A program made the translations under genes and the position numbers. A stretch of 64,000 bases of DNA from assembly GCA_002840275.1 (NCBI GenBank), contig PHAB01000002.1, positions 281,288 to 345,287 on the forward strand, given 5' to 3'. Positions 1-7,914 of this stretch are shown here, one piece after another (within the stretch, counting starts at the first letter, position 1; every line of letters begins with the position of its first letter). The notes below the pieces were generated by a model that was not told the DNA's origin, did no database searches, and was given only the letters and a program-made list of their open reading frames with translations. The DNA is from Firmicutes bacterium HGW-Firmicutes-14 (GTDB lineage: Bacteria > Bacillota > Thermincolia > Thermincolales > UBA2595).

Positions 1-234
1 GTCCAGTATACAAATACTAAGGTAATAGATAATGAAGGCCGCCGGGAAATAGATATGGTCGGCCGGGGTAGGGCGGTTCTGTTCACAGGGGGTAAGGCAT
101 ATACAGGCACATGGGCAAAAAAGAGCATGCGTGCCCAGACCTATTTCTATGGTGAAAACGGTGAAGAGCTGAAATTAAATCCGGGCCAGACCTGGATTGA
201 AGTAGTCCCAGCCCGGACAACGGTGGACTATTGA
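1..234 (+). CDS. DUF3048 domain protein (YerB-like), C-terminal part only
   Basis: The window opens inside a reading frame that runs from base 1 to a TGA at 232-234, giving 77 residues. The end has the pattern of the DUF3048 C-terminal domain: a short beta segment with GKAYTGTWAK, then LKLNPGQTWIEVVP just before the stop. DUF3048 proteins such as Bacillus YerB are secreted or lipid-anchored proteins of unknown function, often with an N-terminal lipobox, which would lie outside this window. It is followed after about 20 bases by cdd in the same direction. The family call is fairly safe from the tail motif; the role is unknown. Confidence 0.7.
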   Translation, partial: VQYTNTKVIDNEGRREIDMVGRGRAVLFTGGKAYTGTWAKKSMRAQTYFYGENGEELKLNPGQTWIEVVPARTTVDY

Positions 235-253
235 AGATGATGAGGTGAAAAAA

Positions 254-682
254 ATGGTTAAGGAACTGACAAAAGATGAAATAACAAGGCTTGTGGATAC
301 TGCCCGGGAAGCCAGGGAGAAGGCCTATGCACCCTATTCCGGATTCAAGGTGGGGGCGGCTGTCCTGGGTTATGATAATAAAATATATACCGGCTGTAAT
401 GTTGAGAATGTGTCTTACGGGCTGACCAACTGTGCGGAAAGGACTGCTGTTTTTAAGGCGGTTTCCGAGGGCATCCGTGAATTCCGGGCAATAGCAATCT
501 ATGCAGATACCGCGAAATACTGTTCACCCTGCGGGGCCTGCCGGCAGGTTCTGGCAGAATTTGGGCCGGACACAATAGTTATCCAGACCGACAATAGCGC
601 TGGATATGTGATCAACACCGTGGAGGAACTGCTGCCGGGAAGTTTTTCGGGCGGAATTCTGGGAAGGGAGACAATTGAGTGA
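254..682 (+). CDS. cdd: Cytidine deaminase
   Basis: Zinc enzyme that hydrolyses cytidine and deoxycytidine to uridine forms in pyrimidine salvage. The 142-residue length fits the tetrameric bacterial type. The substrate loop YAPYSGFKVGAA lies near residue 25, the catalytic CAERTA (Cys and Glu) near 60, and PCGACRQVLAEF supplies the other two zinc cysteines near 95. An in-frame GTG at 245 lies inside the ribosome site GAGGTG, so ATG 254 is preferred. Its stop overlaps the GTG start of era, the usual Firmicutes cdd-era coupling. Confidence 0.95.
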   Translation: MVKELTKDEITRLVDTAREAREKAYAPYSGFKVGAAVLGYDNKIYTGCNVENVSYGLTNCAERTAVFKAVSEGIREFRAIAIYADTAKYCSPCGACRQVLAEFGPDTIVIQTDNSAGYVINTVEELLPGSFSGGILGRETIE

Positions 683-1587
683 ATCAACCCGAAGGCAAAT
701 CAGGTTTTAAGTCAGGTTTTATTGCCCTTGTGGGCAGACCCAATGTGGGTAAATCGACCCTCATGAATATACTGGTAGGGCGGAAATTGGCCATCATGTC
801 GGACAAACCCCAGACTACCCGGAACAGAATAACCGCTATATTGACTACTGACCGGGCCCAGTTGGTATTTATAGACACTCCCGGAATTCATAAACCAAAA
901 CATAAACTCGGGGAATACATGGTCACAACTGCCCGGAATGTCCTGGGGGAAGTGGATGTGATTCTTTTCCTGGCCGAGGCAGGCCATTTGGGACCGGGAC
1001 CCGGTGACAGGTATATTATGGACATGCTCCGGGAAACACAGACCCCTGTCATACTGGTCATAAATAAGACGGATCTGGCAGAGGAAGACGCTGTTCAGTC
1101 CCTCTCGGAATTGTATCGCCGGGAAATGGAATTCAATAGCATTATACCTGTATCCGCCCTTCACGGGACTAATACCCGGGACCTGGTAGAAAACATTATC
1201 AGCCTGCTGCGCGAGGGGCCGCAGTATTATCCTGATGACATGACTACCGACCAGCCTGAGCAGGCCATTATCCGGGAGATCATCCGGGAAAAGGTCCTGC
1301 ACCTGACAAGGGAGGAAATACCCCATTCGGTAGCTGTTGAAATCGAGGAGATTAAACAGAGACACCAGGATATGATATATGTCAGGGCTGTGATTTATAC
1401 GGAAAAGGAATCCCAGAAGGGGATAATCGTTGGTAAACAAGGGCAGATGCTCAAAAAAACCGGGGCTTTGGCCAGGGAAGATATCGAAAACCTTCTTGGG
1501 TCCAAAGTTTACCTGGACCTCTGGGTAAAGGTCAAAAAAGACTGGAGAAACCGGGATAATGTCCTACGGGACCTGGGCTATGAGTGA
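679..1587 (+). CDS. era: GTPase Era
   Basis: Essential GTPase that binds the 3-prime end of 16S rRNA and helps mature the 30S subunit. The 302-residue protein has all parts: G1 GRPNVGKST near residue 18, switch region QTTRNRI, G3 DTPGIHKPKH, G4 NKTD, G5 SALHGTN, and a C-terminal type-II KH domain with IVGKQGQMLKK and the ending WRNRDNVLRDLGY. It starts with GTG, sharing four bases with the end of cdd, so the two are translationally coupled. A hairpin and T-run follow at 1632, so the operon ends here. Confidence 0.97.
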   Translation: MNQPEGKSGFKSGFIALVGRPNVGKSTLMNILVGRKLAIMSDKPQTTRNRITAILTTDRAQLVFIDTPGIHKPKHKLGEYMVTTARNVLGEVDVILFLAEAGHLGPGPGDRYIMDMLRETQTPVILVINKTDLAEEDAVQSLSELYRREMEFNSIIPVSALHGTNTRDLVENIISLLREGPQYYPDDMTTDQPEQAIIREIIREKVLHLTREEIPHSVAVEIEEIKQRHQDMIYVRAVIYTEKESQKGIIVGKQGQMLKKTGALAREDIENLLGSKVYLDLWVKVKKDWRNRDNVLRDLGYE

Positions 1588-1631
1588 GGATCTAAGTAGA
1601 TATTTCAAAACAAAAATTCCAATCTTTTTTT

Positions 1632-1657
1632 CCGGGTTTTCACCCGGCTATTTTTTG
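1632..1657 (+). terminator. Rho-independent terminator after era
   Basis: CCGGGT and ACCCGG form a six-pair stem around a four-base loop, followed by a T-rich run. It separates era from the polyol island. Confidence 0.8.
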
Positions 1658-1687
1658 TTCGGCAAAACAAATTTAACCGAAAATCTC

Positions 1688-1716
1688 TTTACATTTTATT
1701 AAACATATATTAGAAT
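1688..1716 (+). promoter_or_regulatory. Sigma-A promoter of the methyltransferase-kinase unit
   Basis: TTTACA at 1688-1693, exactly 17 bases, then TAGAAT at 1711-1716. Transcription would start near 1723, upstream of the palindrome at 1748 and of the TTG start at 1784. Confidence 0.6.
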
Positions 1717-1747
1717 GTGATTGTCAAATGGGAAAATGAAATATCTA

Positions 1748-1761
1748 TGAGAATATTCTCA
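1748..1761. promoter_or_regulatory. Candidate operator, palindrome TGAGAATATTCTCA
   Basis: Perfect 14-bp palindrome just after the predicted transcription start of the first polyol unit. The same half sites with a different centre, TGAGAAATTTCTCA, occur at 10830-10843 before the ABC transporter unit. Two copies in front of co-functional units suggest one regulator, most simply the SorC-type protein encoded at 9645-10586. The link to that protein is inference. Confidence 0.6.
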
Positions 1762-1783
1762 AATACAAGGGGGCGAAACATTT

Positions 1784-2932
1784 TTGAAAACAGAATTGAC
1801 ATCAAGGGAACGCATTCGTTTAACACTTGAACACAAAGAAGCTGACAGGGTTCCTATTGATTTGGGGGGTTCTGATTGTACCACAATTACGGAAAAGCCC
1901 TATGAAGAACTAAAAAAGACACTTGGTATAAAAAAAACTGCCCGGATTTTCTCAACACGCTTTCAGACTGTTTTCGTTGATGACGAAGTGCAACAGCTGC
2001 TTCATTCTGATGTACGCCCTATTGCTTATCGTCCATCTCAAAGAGCCTTAAATATTACAAGTAAAAATGGTGAATTTTTTGATGAATGGGGCATAGGATA
2101 TCGGCTTTCGGCTGATGGTCTTTATTATGATATTGTAAGTTATCCCCTTGCCCAGGCCACTATAGATGACCTGGAAACTTACGATTGGCCTGATCCTTAC
2201 GACCCTAAACGGGTGGAAGGCGTAGCTGAAGAAGCCAGATACTGGTTTGCCAACTCCGATTATGCTCTCTTAGGGCCTGGAGTATCTTGCAGCCTCTTTG
2301 AGCAATGCTGGTATCTTCGCGGATTTGAGCAGTTTTTACTTGATTTGCTGGAGTCGCCGGATTTTGCACATGCTTTGCTGCGCAAAGTGTTAGATATTCG
2401 CCTGGGAATGTACGGCAAGTTTTTGGAACAAGCTGATGGCCGGCTTGACCTTGTATATGTTGCAGATGATATTTCCATGCAGACCGGTCCGATGATGTCT
2501 CCGCAAACTTACCGGGAGATTATTAAACCATATCACAAAGAATATTTTAAGTTTATTAAAGAAAACAGCGGAGCTAAGCTCTTTTACCATTGCTGCGGGA
2601 ATGTTGAACCCTTCATTGAAGATTTGATTGAGATCGGCGTGGATGCTTTGAATCCCGTACAGCTTACTGCAAAAGGGATGGACCCGGCCCGGCTGAAAGA
2701 AAAATACGGGAGCCGGATAACCTTTTGGGGAGGTGTAGATACCCAGAGGCTGCTGCCAAAGGGGACCCCTGAACAGGTGGAAGCTGAAACCAAAAGACTG
2801 ATTGATATTATGAGTCCCGGAGGGGGATATGTGTTATCTGCCGTACATAATATCCAGGCTGATACAGGTGTGGAAAATATTTTGACTATGCTTAAGACGG
2901 GTTACGATTATGGCAGGTATGGAATGAAATAA
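1784..2932 (+). CDS. Uroporphyrinogen-decarboxylase-fold methyltransferase
   Basis: A 382-residue UroD-superfamily protein. True HemE works in heme synthesis; this one instead looks like the corrinoid-linked branch (MtaA/MtbA and the O-demethylase MT-I proteins of acetogens). Seen: the N-terminal SRERIRLTLEHKEADRVPID typical of that branch, and YHCCGNVEPFIEDLIEIG near residue 268, where His and Cys would bind zinc. Start is TTG with AAGGGGG ten bases upstream. It heads an island that also holds a corrinoid protein and a methyl-THF methyltransferase, so I infer that it moves a methyl group between a substrate and the corrinoid protein. The methyl donor cannot be read from sequence. Confidence 0.75.
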   Translation: MKTELTSRERIRLTLEHKEADRVPIDLGGSDCTTITEKPYEELKKTLGIKKTARIFSTRFQTVFVDDEVQQLLHSDVRPIAYRPSQRALNITSKNGEFFDEWGIGYRLSADGLYYDIVSYPLAQATIDDLETYDWPDPYDPKRVEGVAEEARYWFANSDYALLGPGVSCSLFEQCWYLRGFEQFLLDLLESPDFAHALLRKVLDIRLGMYGKFLEQADGRLDLVYVADDISMQTGPMMSPQTYREIIKPYHKEYFKFIKENSGAKLFYHCCGNVEPFIEDLIEIGVDALNPVQLTAKGMDPARLKEKYGSRITFWGGVDTQRLLPKGTPEQVEAETKRLIDIMSPGGGYVLSAVHNIQADTGVENILTMLKTGYDYGRYGMK

Positions 2933-2973
2933 GTACCTGGATTGTAAATAGTAACCTTAAGGGAGGTGTAAAT

Positions 2974-4512
2974 GTGGGAGATGCCTACTTTATAGGAGTG
3001 GATGCCGGCACGACAGTAATTAAGACAGTCCTCTTCAATGATAGCGGCGAAGAACTGGCAAGTGCTTCGTGTAACGTACCGGTTATGCATCCAAACCCCG
3101 GCTGGGCGGAACAGGATATGGATGCTGTCTGGGAAGCGGCGAAGCAAACAATTAAGGAAGTTGTTGCCAAATCCGCTTTGGCCCAGGGAGCTATTAAGGG
3201 GCTGGGTATATGCGGCCAGGGAGGTGGCTCGTGGTTTATCGGAAAAAACGGCCTCCCCCTGCGCCCCGCGGCGTTGTGGCTTGACGGCAGGACAAAAAGC
3301 ACGATTGAATCCTGGCAAAAGAGTGATGTATATGAAAAGCTTTTTCAGGTAACAGGCTGGCAGGTTTATACCGGCGTGGGACCATGTACTATCTTGCCCT
3401 GGTTTGTGGCCAATGAACCGGAGACCTTGTCCCGAGCCCAAGCAGTATGCTACTGTAAAGACTGGATCAAATACTGCCTGACCGGGGAGATCAGTACCGA
3501 TGAAACTGATCTGTTGGCGATGACAGACCCCCGTACCCGTGATTATTCACCGGAGATTTTCCGGTTGGCAGGTCTAAGTGACTGGGAGAACTTGCTTCCT
3601 GCCATTATACCGTCTTCACAAATTGCTGGCAGGATTACCCGGAAGGCTGCGGAAGAGACTGGTTTGCCTGTGGGAACTCCGGTTGCTTCCGGATCCATAG
3701 ACGTGGCGGCCACTGCTTTAGGCGTAGGCTGTGTTAGCAGCGGAGATGCCGCTTCGATCCTGGGGACTGCGGCAATTCACCTTGTTGTATCCGACAGGCC
3801 GGAATTTAGCAGGTCATATAGTATTTCCCAACACTGTGTACCCGACACATGGCTGTTTAACTGTATGGCTATGATGGGCGCCTCATGTCTCGACTGGTTT
3901 GACCGTGAATTCTGCCTGGTTGAAGAACAGGAGGCCAAGGCAGCGGGAATTAACAAGTATGATCTAATAAACCAAAAAGCTGCCGGTGTTCCCATAGGAT
4001 CTAACGGGGTGATTTTTTTGCCCTTCTTACAGGGAGAACGTGCCCCATTTGTTAAACCTGAGGCGAGAGGTGATTTCTTCGGCCTGGGGGACTGGACAAA
4101 GCGGGCTGACCTGTTGAGGGCCGTTTATGAAGGTGTAACCCTGGCCACAATGGATAACCACCGTTCCCTTAGTAATGGAGCGCATTTTGATGAGTTCTGG
4201 CTGGCTGGAGGAGGCAGTAAGAGCGTTGTCTGGTCCCAAATCGTATCAGACGCAACCGGTAAAAGGGTAAAGGTTCCCCTGGGGTCAGAATTTGGCGCAA
4301 GAGGGTCAGTTATTAATGCTGCTGTTGCGGTTGGGTACTTCAGTGACCATGCCGAAGCAGTGAAAAATATGGTTCGGGTAAACCGCGTGCACGAGCCTGT
4401 GCCGGAAAATACCGAGCAATATGCTGAGCTTTATGTTATTTATAGGGAACTGATAGAGAAACTTTGGGATGTATGGCCAAAGATATATCGTTACACTCAA
4501 GGCCGGAAATAG
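2974..4512 (+). CDS. FGGY-family carbohydrate kinase, candidate tetritol kinase
   Basis: A 512-residue ATP-dependent sugar or polyol kinase. The N-terminal phosphate loop is FIGVDAGTTVIKTVLF, then GICGQGGG and WLDGRTK in the substrate domain; the C-terminal half has EGVTLATMDN and LAGGGSKSVVWSQIVSDATG, the adenine-binding FGGY region. Family members phosphorylate xylulose, glycerol, erythritol and others. Because the neighbours match the erythritol pathway class for class, an EryA-like role (polyol to polyol phosphate) is likely, though xylulokinase-like specificity cannot be excluded. Start GTG 2974 with GGGAGG upstream. A terminator follows at 4566. Confidence 0.8.
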   Translation: MGDAYFIGVDAGTTVIKTVLFNDSGEELASASCNVPVMHPNPGWAEQDMDAVWEAAKQTIKEVVAKSALAQGAIKGLGICGQGGGSWFIGKNGLPLRPAALWLDGRTKSTIESWQKSDVYEKLFQVTGWQVYTGVGPCTILPWFVANEPETLSRAQAVCYCKDWIKYCLTGEISTDETDLLAMTDPRTRDYSPEIFRLAGLSDWENLLPAIIPSSQIAGRITRKAAEETGLPVGTPVASGSIDVAATALGVGCVSSGDAASILGTAAIHLVVSDRPEFSRSYSISQHCVPDTWLFNCMAMMGASCLDWFDREFCLVEEQEAKAAGINKYDLINQKAAGVPIGSNGVIFLPFLQGERAPFVKPEARGDFFGLGDWTKRADLLRAVYEGVTLATMDNHRSLSNGAHFDEFWLAGGGSKSVVWSQIVSDATGKRVKVPLGSEFGARGSVINAAVAVGYFSDHAEAVKNMVRVNRVHEPVPENTEQYAELYVIYRELIEKLWDVWPKIYRYTQGRK

Positions 4513-4565
4513 AAATAACATCTTATTGAATATCCGGTTTGCGGGGTTCCGTTGTAGTTGGCTTT

Positions 4566-4590
4566 GGCCTGCTGTGCCGGGCCCTTTTTT
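4566..4590 (+). terminator. Terminator after the kinase gene
   Basis: GGCCTG pairs with CGGGCC (one G-T pair) around a six-base loop and is followed by CTTTTTT. It makes the downstream isomerase-dehydrogenase genes a separate unit. Confidence 0.65.
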
Positions 4591-4643
4591 ATTAATAACA
4601 AAAAAATATTAAAAGACCAAGGGTTCTGCAGGAAATTGAAAAT

Positions 4644-4675
4644 ATGACAGAGAATACATAAATGAGAATATGGTT
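4644..4675 (+). promoter_or_regulatory. Weak promoter and half operator before the TIM-like gene
   Basis: GAGAATATGGTT at 4664-4675 is identical over 12 bases to 10812-10823 in the ABC transporter promoter, where TATGGT sits at the -10 position. Here ATGACA lies 19 bases upstream. The shared block also contains one half of the TGAGAA operator motif. The promoter call is weak; the repeated block is certain. Confidence 0.4.
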
Positions 4676-4713
4676 ATGCGATGGGAAAGTGCTCAATAAA
4701 AAAGGGGGTTTTT

Positions 4714-5499
4714 ATGAAACACTTTATTATCGGTTCAGGATGGAAAATGAACAATACCGTCAAAGAAAGTCTCGCTTTGCTTGATTCCCTGGAATGGTTT
4801 CTGGGCGATTTTAAGGGGTTTCCGCTTTTTGTGTTACCGCCTTTTACAGCGCTGGATGCCGTGGGGAAAAGATTAAACCGCTCTTTTATAAAATTTGGGG
4901 CTCAGAACATGCACTGGGATACCTCCGGGGCTTACACAGGGGAAATATCTGCACCTATGTTGGTTGAATTAGGGTGCACTTATGTCGAAATGAATCACCA
5001 CGAGCGCAGATCCTGCTTTAGTGAAAACGATAAAACAGTTAACCGGAAGATTCATACGGCGCTGCAGTATGGCTTAAAACCGATTCTCTGTGTAGGTGAG
5101 CAAGAAAAGGCAGAAGGCGCTGAATTCAAGCGTTTATTAGAAGAACAGTACAGCATCTTGTTGGAAGGAATAGATGACCAGGGGGTTTCTGATATCATAT
5201 TTGCTTATGAGCCCCGCTGGGCAATCGGACAGAAAGATGCGGCCCCGGCGGATTATATTCAGTCCGCTCATAAAATGATGCGTGAGATACTCGGGGATAT
5301 GTACGACCGGGAAACCGGTAAAAAATCGTGGATAGCCTATGGAGGCAGCGTCAACCAGGACAATGCGGTTGAAATTGCGGTTCAACCTGATGTAAACGGT
5401 TTGTTTATTGGCCGGGCAGGACTTGAGGGACGCGGATTTGCCAAGATAATACTGGATGTCAGCGATGCATTGGATATTGGATTAGGAGGGGTTAGATGA
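4714..5499 (+). CDS. Triosephosphate-isomerase-family protein, EryH-like tetrulose-phosphate isomerase
   Basis: 261-residue TIM-barrel isomerase. It keeps the Lys (GSGWKMNNT, near residue 12), the catalytic Glu (YEPRWAIG, near 170) and the phosphate loop YGGSVNQDNA. The His motif is changed: glycolytic TIM has GHSERR, this has NHHERR. With its place between a polyol kinase and a sugar-phosphate epimerase, this points to an EryH/TpiA2-type tetrulose-phosphate isomerase rather than the housekeeping enzyme. An upstream in-frame ATG at 4681 exists, but AAGGGGG is placed for ATG 4714, which also gives the normal TIM N-terminus. The stop overlaps the next start (ATGA). Confidence 0.75.
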   Translation: MKHFIIGSGWKMNNTVKESLALLDSLEWFLGDFKGFPLFVLPPFTALDAVGKRLNRSFIKFGAQNMHWDTSGAYTGEISAPMLVELGCTYVEMNHHERRSCFSENDKTVNRKIHTALQYGLKPILCVGEQEKAEGAEFKRLLEEQYSILLEGIDDQGVSDIIFAYEPRWAIGQKDAAPADYIQSAHKMMREILGDMYDRETGKKSWIAYGGSVNQDNAVEIAVQPDVNGLFIGRAGLEGRGFAKIILDVSDALDIGLGGVR

Positions 5500-6416
5500 G
5501 CGAGATTAAACTGGGAACGAACACAAGTTTTGCGTTAAACCGTTGGCCGCTGCCTGAAGAATGGATAGGGATTGTTGTGGATGAATTGGGCCTTGACTGT
5601 ATCCAGTTTTATACCGATATGCTGGACCCGGTTCTGGTATCAAGGCCGCTGATGTTAAAATCGGCCGGGGAAATCAAAGCCCTGGCAGAGGCAAAAGGTA
5701 TGTCTGTATGCAGCACTGCCAGCGGTGCCATACCTCACCAGACCAACTTTTTACTGCATCCGGATCCGGAATTTCGCCGGGAGTATATGCATTGGTATCG
5801 TGCTCTGATTGATATGACTGCCGCTTTGGGGTCACCGGCTGCCGGAGTGTATGTGGGCGCCTTCAGCATGTCTGACGCAGCTGACCCGGAACGGAAGAAG
5901 CAGCTGCTTAACGACTATATCGAAATAATGGCAGACCTGTCACGCTATGCAAAAGAGCAAGGTCTTTCATATCTTTTGGTTGAGCCTATGTCAATACCCC
6001 GTGAGTATCCCTGCACAATAGAAGAAACAAAGGACATTTTTCAACGGTTGGAGCAGGCCATGGCATTACCGGTTTATTTGAATCTGGATGTTGGACACCT
6101 TAACATCATTTCGGCAAATCCTGATGATGCAAACCCATTGGCCTGGATCCGGGAATTGGGACAATATTGCAAGGTACTTCATATTCAGCAGACAGACGCC
6201 AAAACAGGCAGTCACCATTGGCCCTTTACTGAAGAATACAACGCTAAAGGAGCAATTAATACCGGGGAAGTCATTAAGGCAGTAAAAGCCCATGGGGTAG
6301 ATATGTATCTGATTTTTGAACTCTTTTATAAACCTTTCGGTGACAACGATGACAAGGTCCTTACAACCTTAAAGGAAAGCGTTATTCACTGGAAAAAAGC
6401 CTTGGCGGAAGTATAG
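5496..6416 (+). CDS. Sugar phosphate isomerase/epimerase, EryC-like
   Basis: 306 residues with the xylose-isomerase-type TIM barrel. Metal-binding acids and histidines appear where expected: LLVEPMSI near 163, LNLDVGHLN near 195, VLHIQQTD near 225 and FELF near 275. In the erythritol pathway EryC of this family interconverts tetrulose phosphates. Here it overlaps the TIM-like gene by four bases and is followed by the dehydrogenase genes, so an EryC-like step fits. Activity on tetrulose phosphate is inference from context; other ketose phosphates are possible. Confidence 0.7.
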   Translation: MSEIKLGTNTSFALNRWPLPEEWIGIVVDELGLDCIQFYTDMLDPVLVSRPLMLKSAGEIKALAEAKGMSVCSTASGAIPHQTNFLLHPDPEFRREYMHWYRALIDMTAALGSPAAGVYVGAFSMSDAADPERKKQLLNDYIEIMADLSRYAKEQGLSYLLVEPMSIPREYPCTIEETKDIFQRLEQAMALPVYLNLDVGHLNIISANPDDANPLAWIRELGQYCKVLHIQQTDAKTGSHHWPFTEEYNAKGAINTGEVIKAVKAHGVDMYLIFELFYKPFGDNDDKVLTTLKESVIHWKKALAEV

Positions 6417-6456
6417 GGCAGGAAAAGAGTTCATGTGAGAAAAGAAGGTGGAACAG

Positions 6457-7914
6457 GTGGAACGTTATGATGTTGCAATAATCGGTGCCGGTATTGTCGG
6501 TACTGCCACGGCCTGGAAACTGGCTCGCTACAAGATAAAGACAGTGCTGCTTGAGGCGCTGCCGGATCTGGCCTGCGGAACAACAAAGGCCAATGGCGGG
6601 ATAATCCATGCCGGTTATGACCCTAAGACAGGCACACTAAAGGCCAAACTGAATGTTCAGGGGGCCAGCGAATACCCCGTTCTGGCAGAGCAGCTTGGAT
6701 TTAGATATAAACAAACAGGTTCCCTGGTGGTTGGCTTTAACGAACAGGACGAACAATACCTGAAAATGGAATATCAAAACGGGAAAGCGAATGGCGTACC
6801 TGACCTAAAGATTATTTACGGGGAAGAAATCAGGGCTCTGGAACCCAGGATAAACCCCCAGGCAACTGTAGCGCTTCATGCGCCAACAGCCGGTGTGCTT
6901 GACCCTTTCGAAGCAGCCTATGCCTTTGCCGAAAATGCCCATCAAAACGGTGTGGATGTATACTTCCAATTTAAGGTGACAGGCATCACCCGGAAATCGG
7001 ACGGGTTTGTCCTTCATTCTTCCTCCGGGAATGTGGAAGCAGGGATGGTAGTCAATGCCGCCGGGGTGTATTCCGACGTCGTGGCTGCTCTGGCAGGGTC
7101 TCAGGATTTTACCGTTACGCCCCGTATTGGAGAAATATTAGTATTGGATAAGGAAATATCTAACCCGGTGAGAAATGTAATTTTTCCTATCCCCTCTCCG
7201 ACCAAAGGGAAAGGTATTGTAGTGATTCCGACAGTTTCCGGCAATGTCCTGGTCAGTGCCACGGCCAGGAATATTGAAGATAAAGAAAATATTTCGACCT
7301 CCCGGGAAGGATTGCAGGAGCTCTTGCAGGGAGGCCGGAAATTGGTGGCAGACATTTCTGCAGGCCAGGTAATCCGCGAATTTTCAGGATTACGGGCAGT
7401 TTCGTCAGCAGGTGAAGATTTTAATATTGGACCCACACCCGGAATTCGCGGTTTTATCACTGCCGGAGGCATCCAGTCACCGGGCCTGGCCTCAGCGCCG
7501 GCAATTGCCTCTCTAATCCGGGACTGTCTGGCCGAGGAGGGCCTCGTGCTCAGGGAAAAGCCTGATTATAATCCGCTCCGGAAGGCCGGTGTGCGTTTTA
7601 GTGCCCTGTCAGCAGAAGAACAGGACCGCTTGATTAAGGAAAATCCCGATTATGGGCAGATTGTTTGCCGATGTGAATATGTGACCGCCGGTGAAATCAT
7701 TGACGCAATCAAAACCCCATTGGGCGCAACCACTATTGACGGAGTAAAGAGGCGGAGCCGTGCCGGTATGGGACGGTGCCAGGGGGGATTCTGCCAGCCG
7801 AGAATTCTGGCAATCCTTTCCAGGTATTTGCAGAAACCACCCGAACAGATCTGGCTGGAATATGCTGACTCGCCTGTGGTGATGGGGATGTTAAAAGGAG
7901 GCTGCCGTCAATGA
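6457..7914 (+). CDS. GlpA-type FAD-dependent polyol-phosphate dehydrogenase
   Basis: 485-residue flavoprotein of the DAO/GlpA family. The FAD Rossmann motif IIGAGIVGTATAWKLA is at residue 8 and NGGIIHAGYD near 48. The C-terminal region carries a BFD-like [2Fe-2S] domain with CRCEY and GMGRCQGGFC. Anaerobic glycerol-3-phosphate dehydrogenase (GlpA) has the same layout and feeds electrons to quinone through partner subunits. The neighbours GlpB-like and DUF1667 complete that type. In this island the substrate may be a tetritol phosphate (the EryB step). GTG 6448 is too close to the ribosome site AAGAAGG, so GTG 6457 is chosen. Confidence 0.8.
   Translation: MERYDVAIIGAGIVGTATAWKLARYKIKTVLLEALPDLACGTTKANGGIIHAGYDPKTGTLKAKLNVQGASEYPVLAEQLGFRYKQTGSLVVGFNEQDEQYLKMEYQNGKANGVPDLKIIYGEEIRALEPRINPQATVALHAPTAGVLDPFEAAYAFAENAHQNGVDVYFQFKVTGITRKSDGFVLHSSSGNVEAGMVVNAAGVYSDVVAALAGSQDFTVTPRIGEILVLDKEISNPVRNVIFPIPSPTKGKGIVVIPTVSGNVLVSATARNIEDKENISTSREGLQELLQGGRKLVADISAGQVIREFSGLRAVSSAGEDFNIGPTPGIRGFITAGGIQSPGLASAPAIASLIRDCLAEEGLVLREKPDYNPLRKAGVRFSALSAEEQDRLIKENPDYGQIVCRCEYVTAGEIIDAIKTPLGATTIDGVKRRSRAGMGRCQGGFCQPRILAILSRYLQKPPEQIWLEYADSPVVMGMLKGGCRQ

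Noticed and set aside
712..1440. Long minus-strand frame of 242 codons over era
   Set aside because: Entirely inside era, no ribosome site, no known motif.
1784..2932. Uroporphyrinogen decarboxylase (HemE) of heme synthesis
   Set aside because: The N-terminus and the HCC motif match the methyltransferase branch, and no heme genes are nearby.
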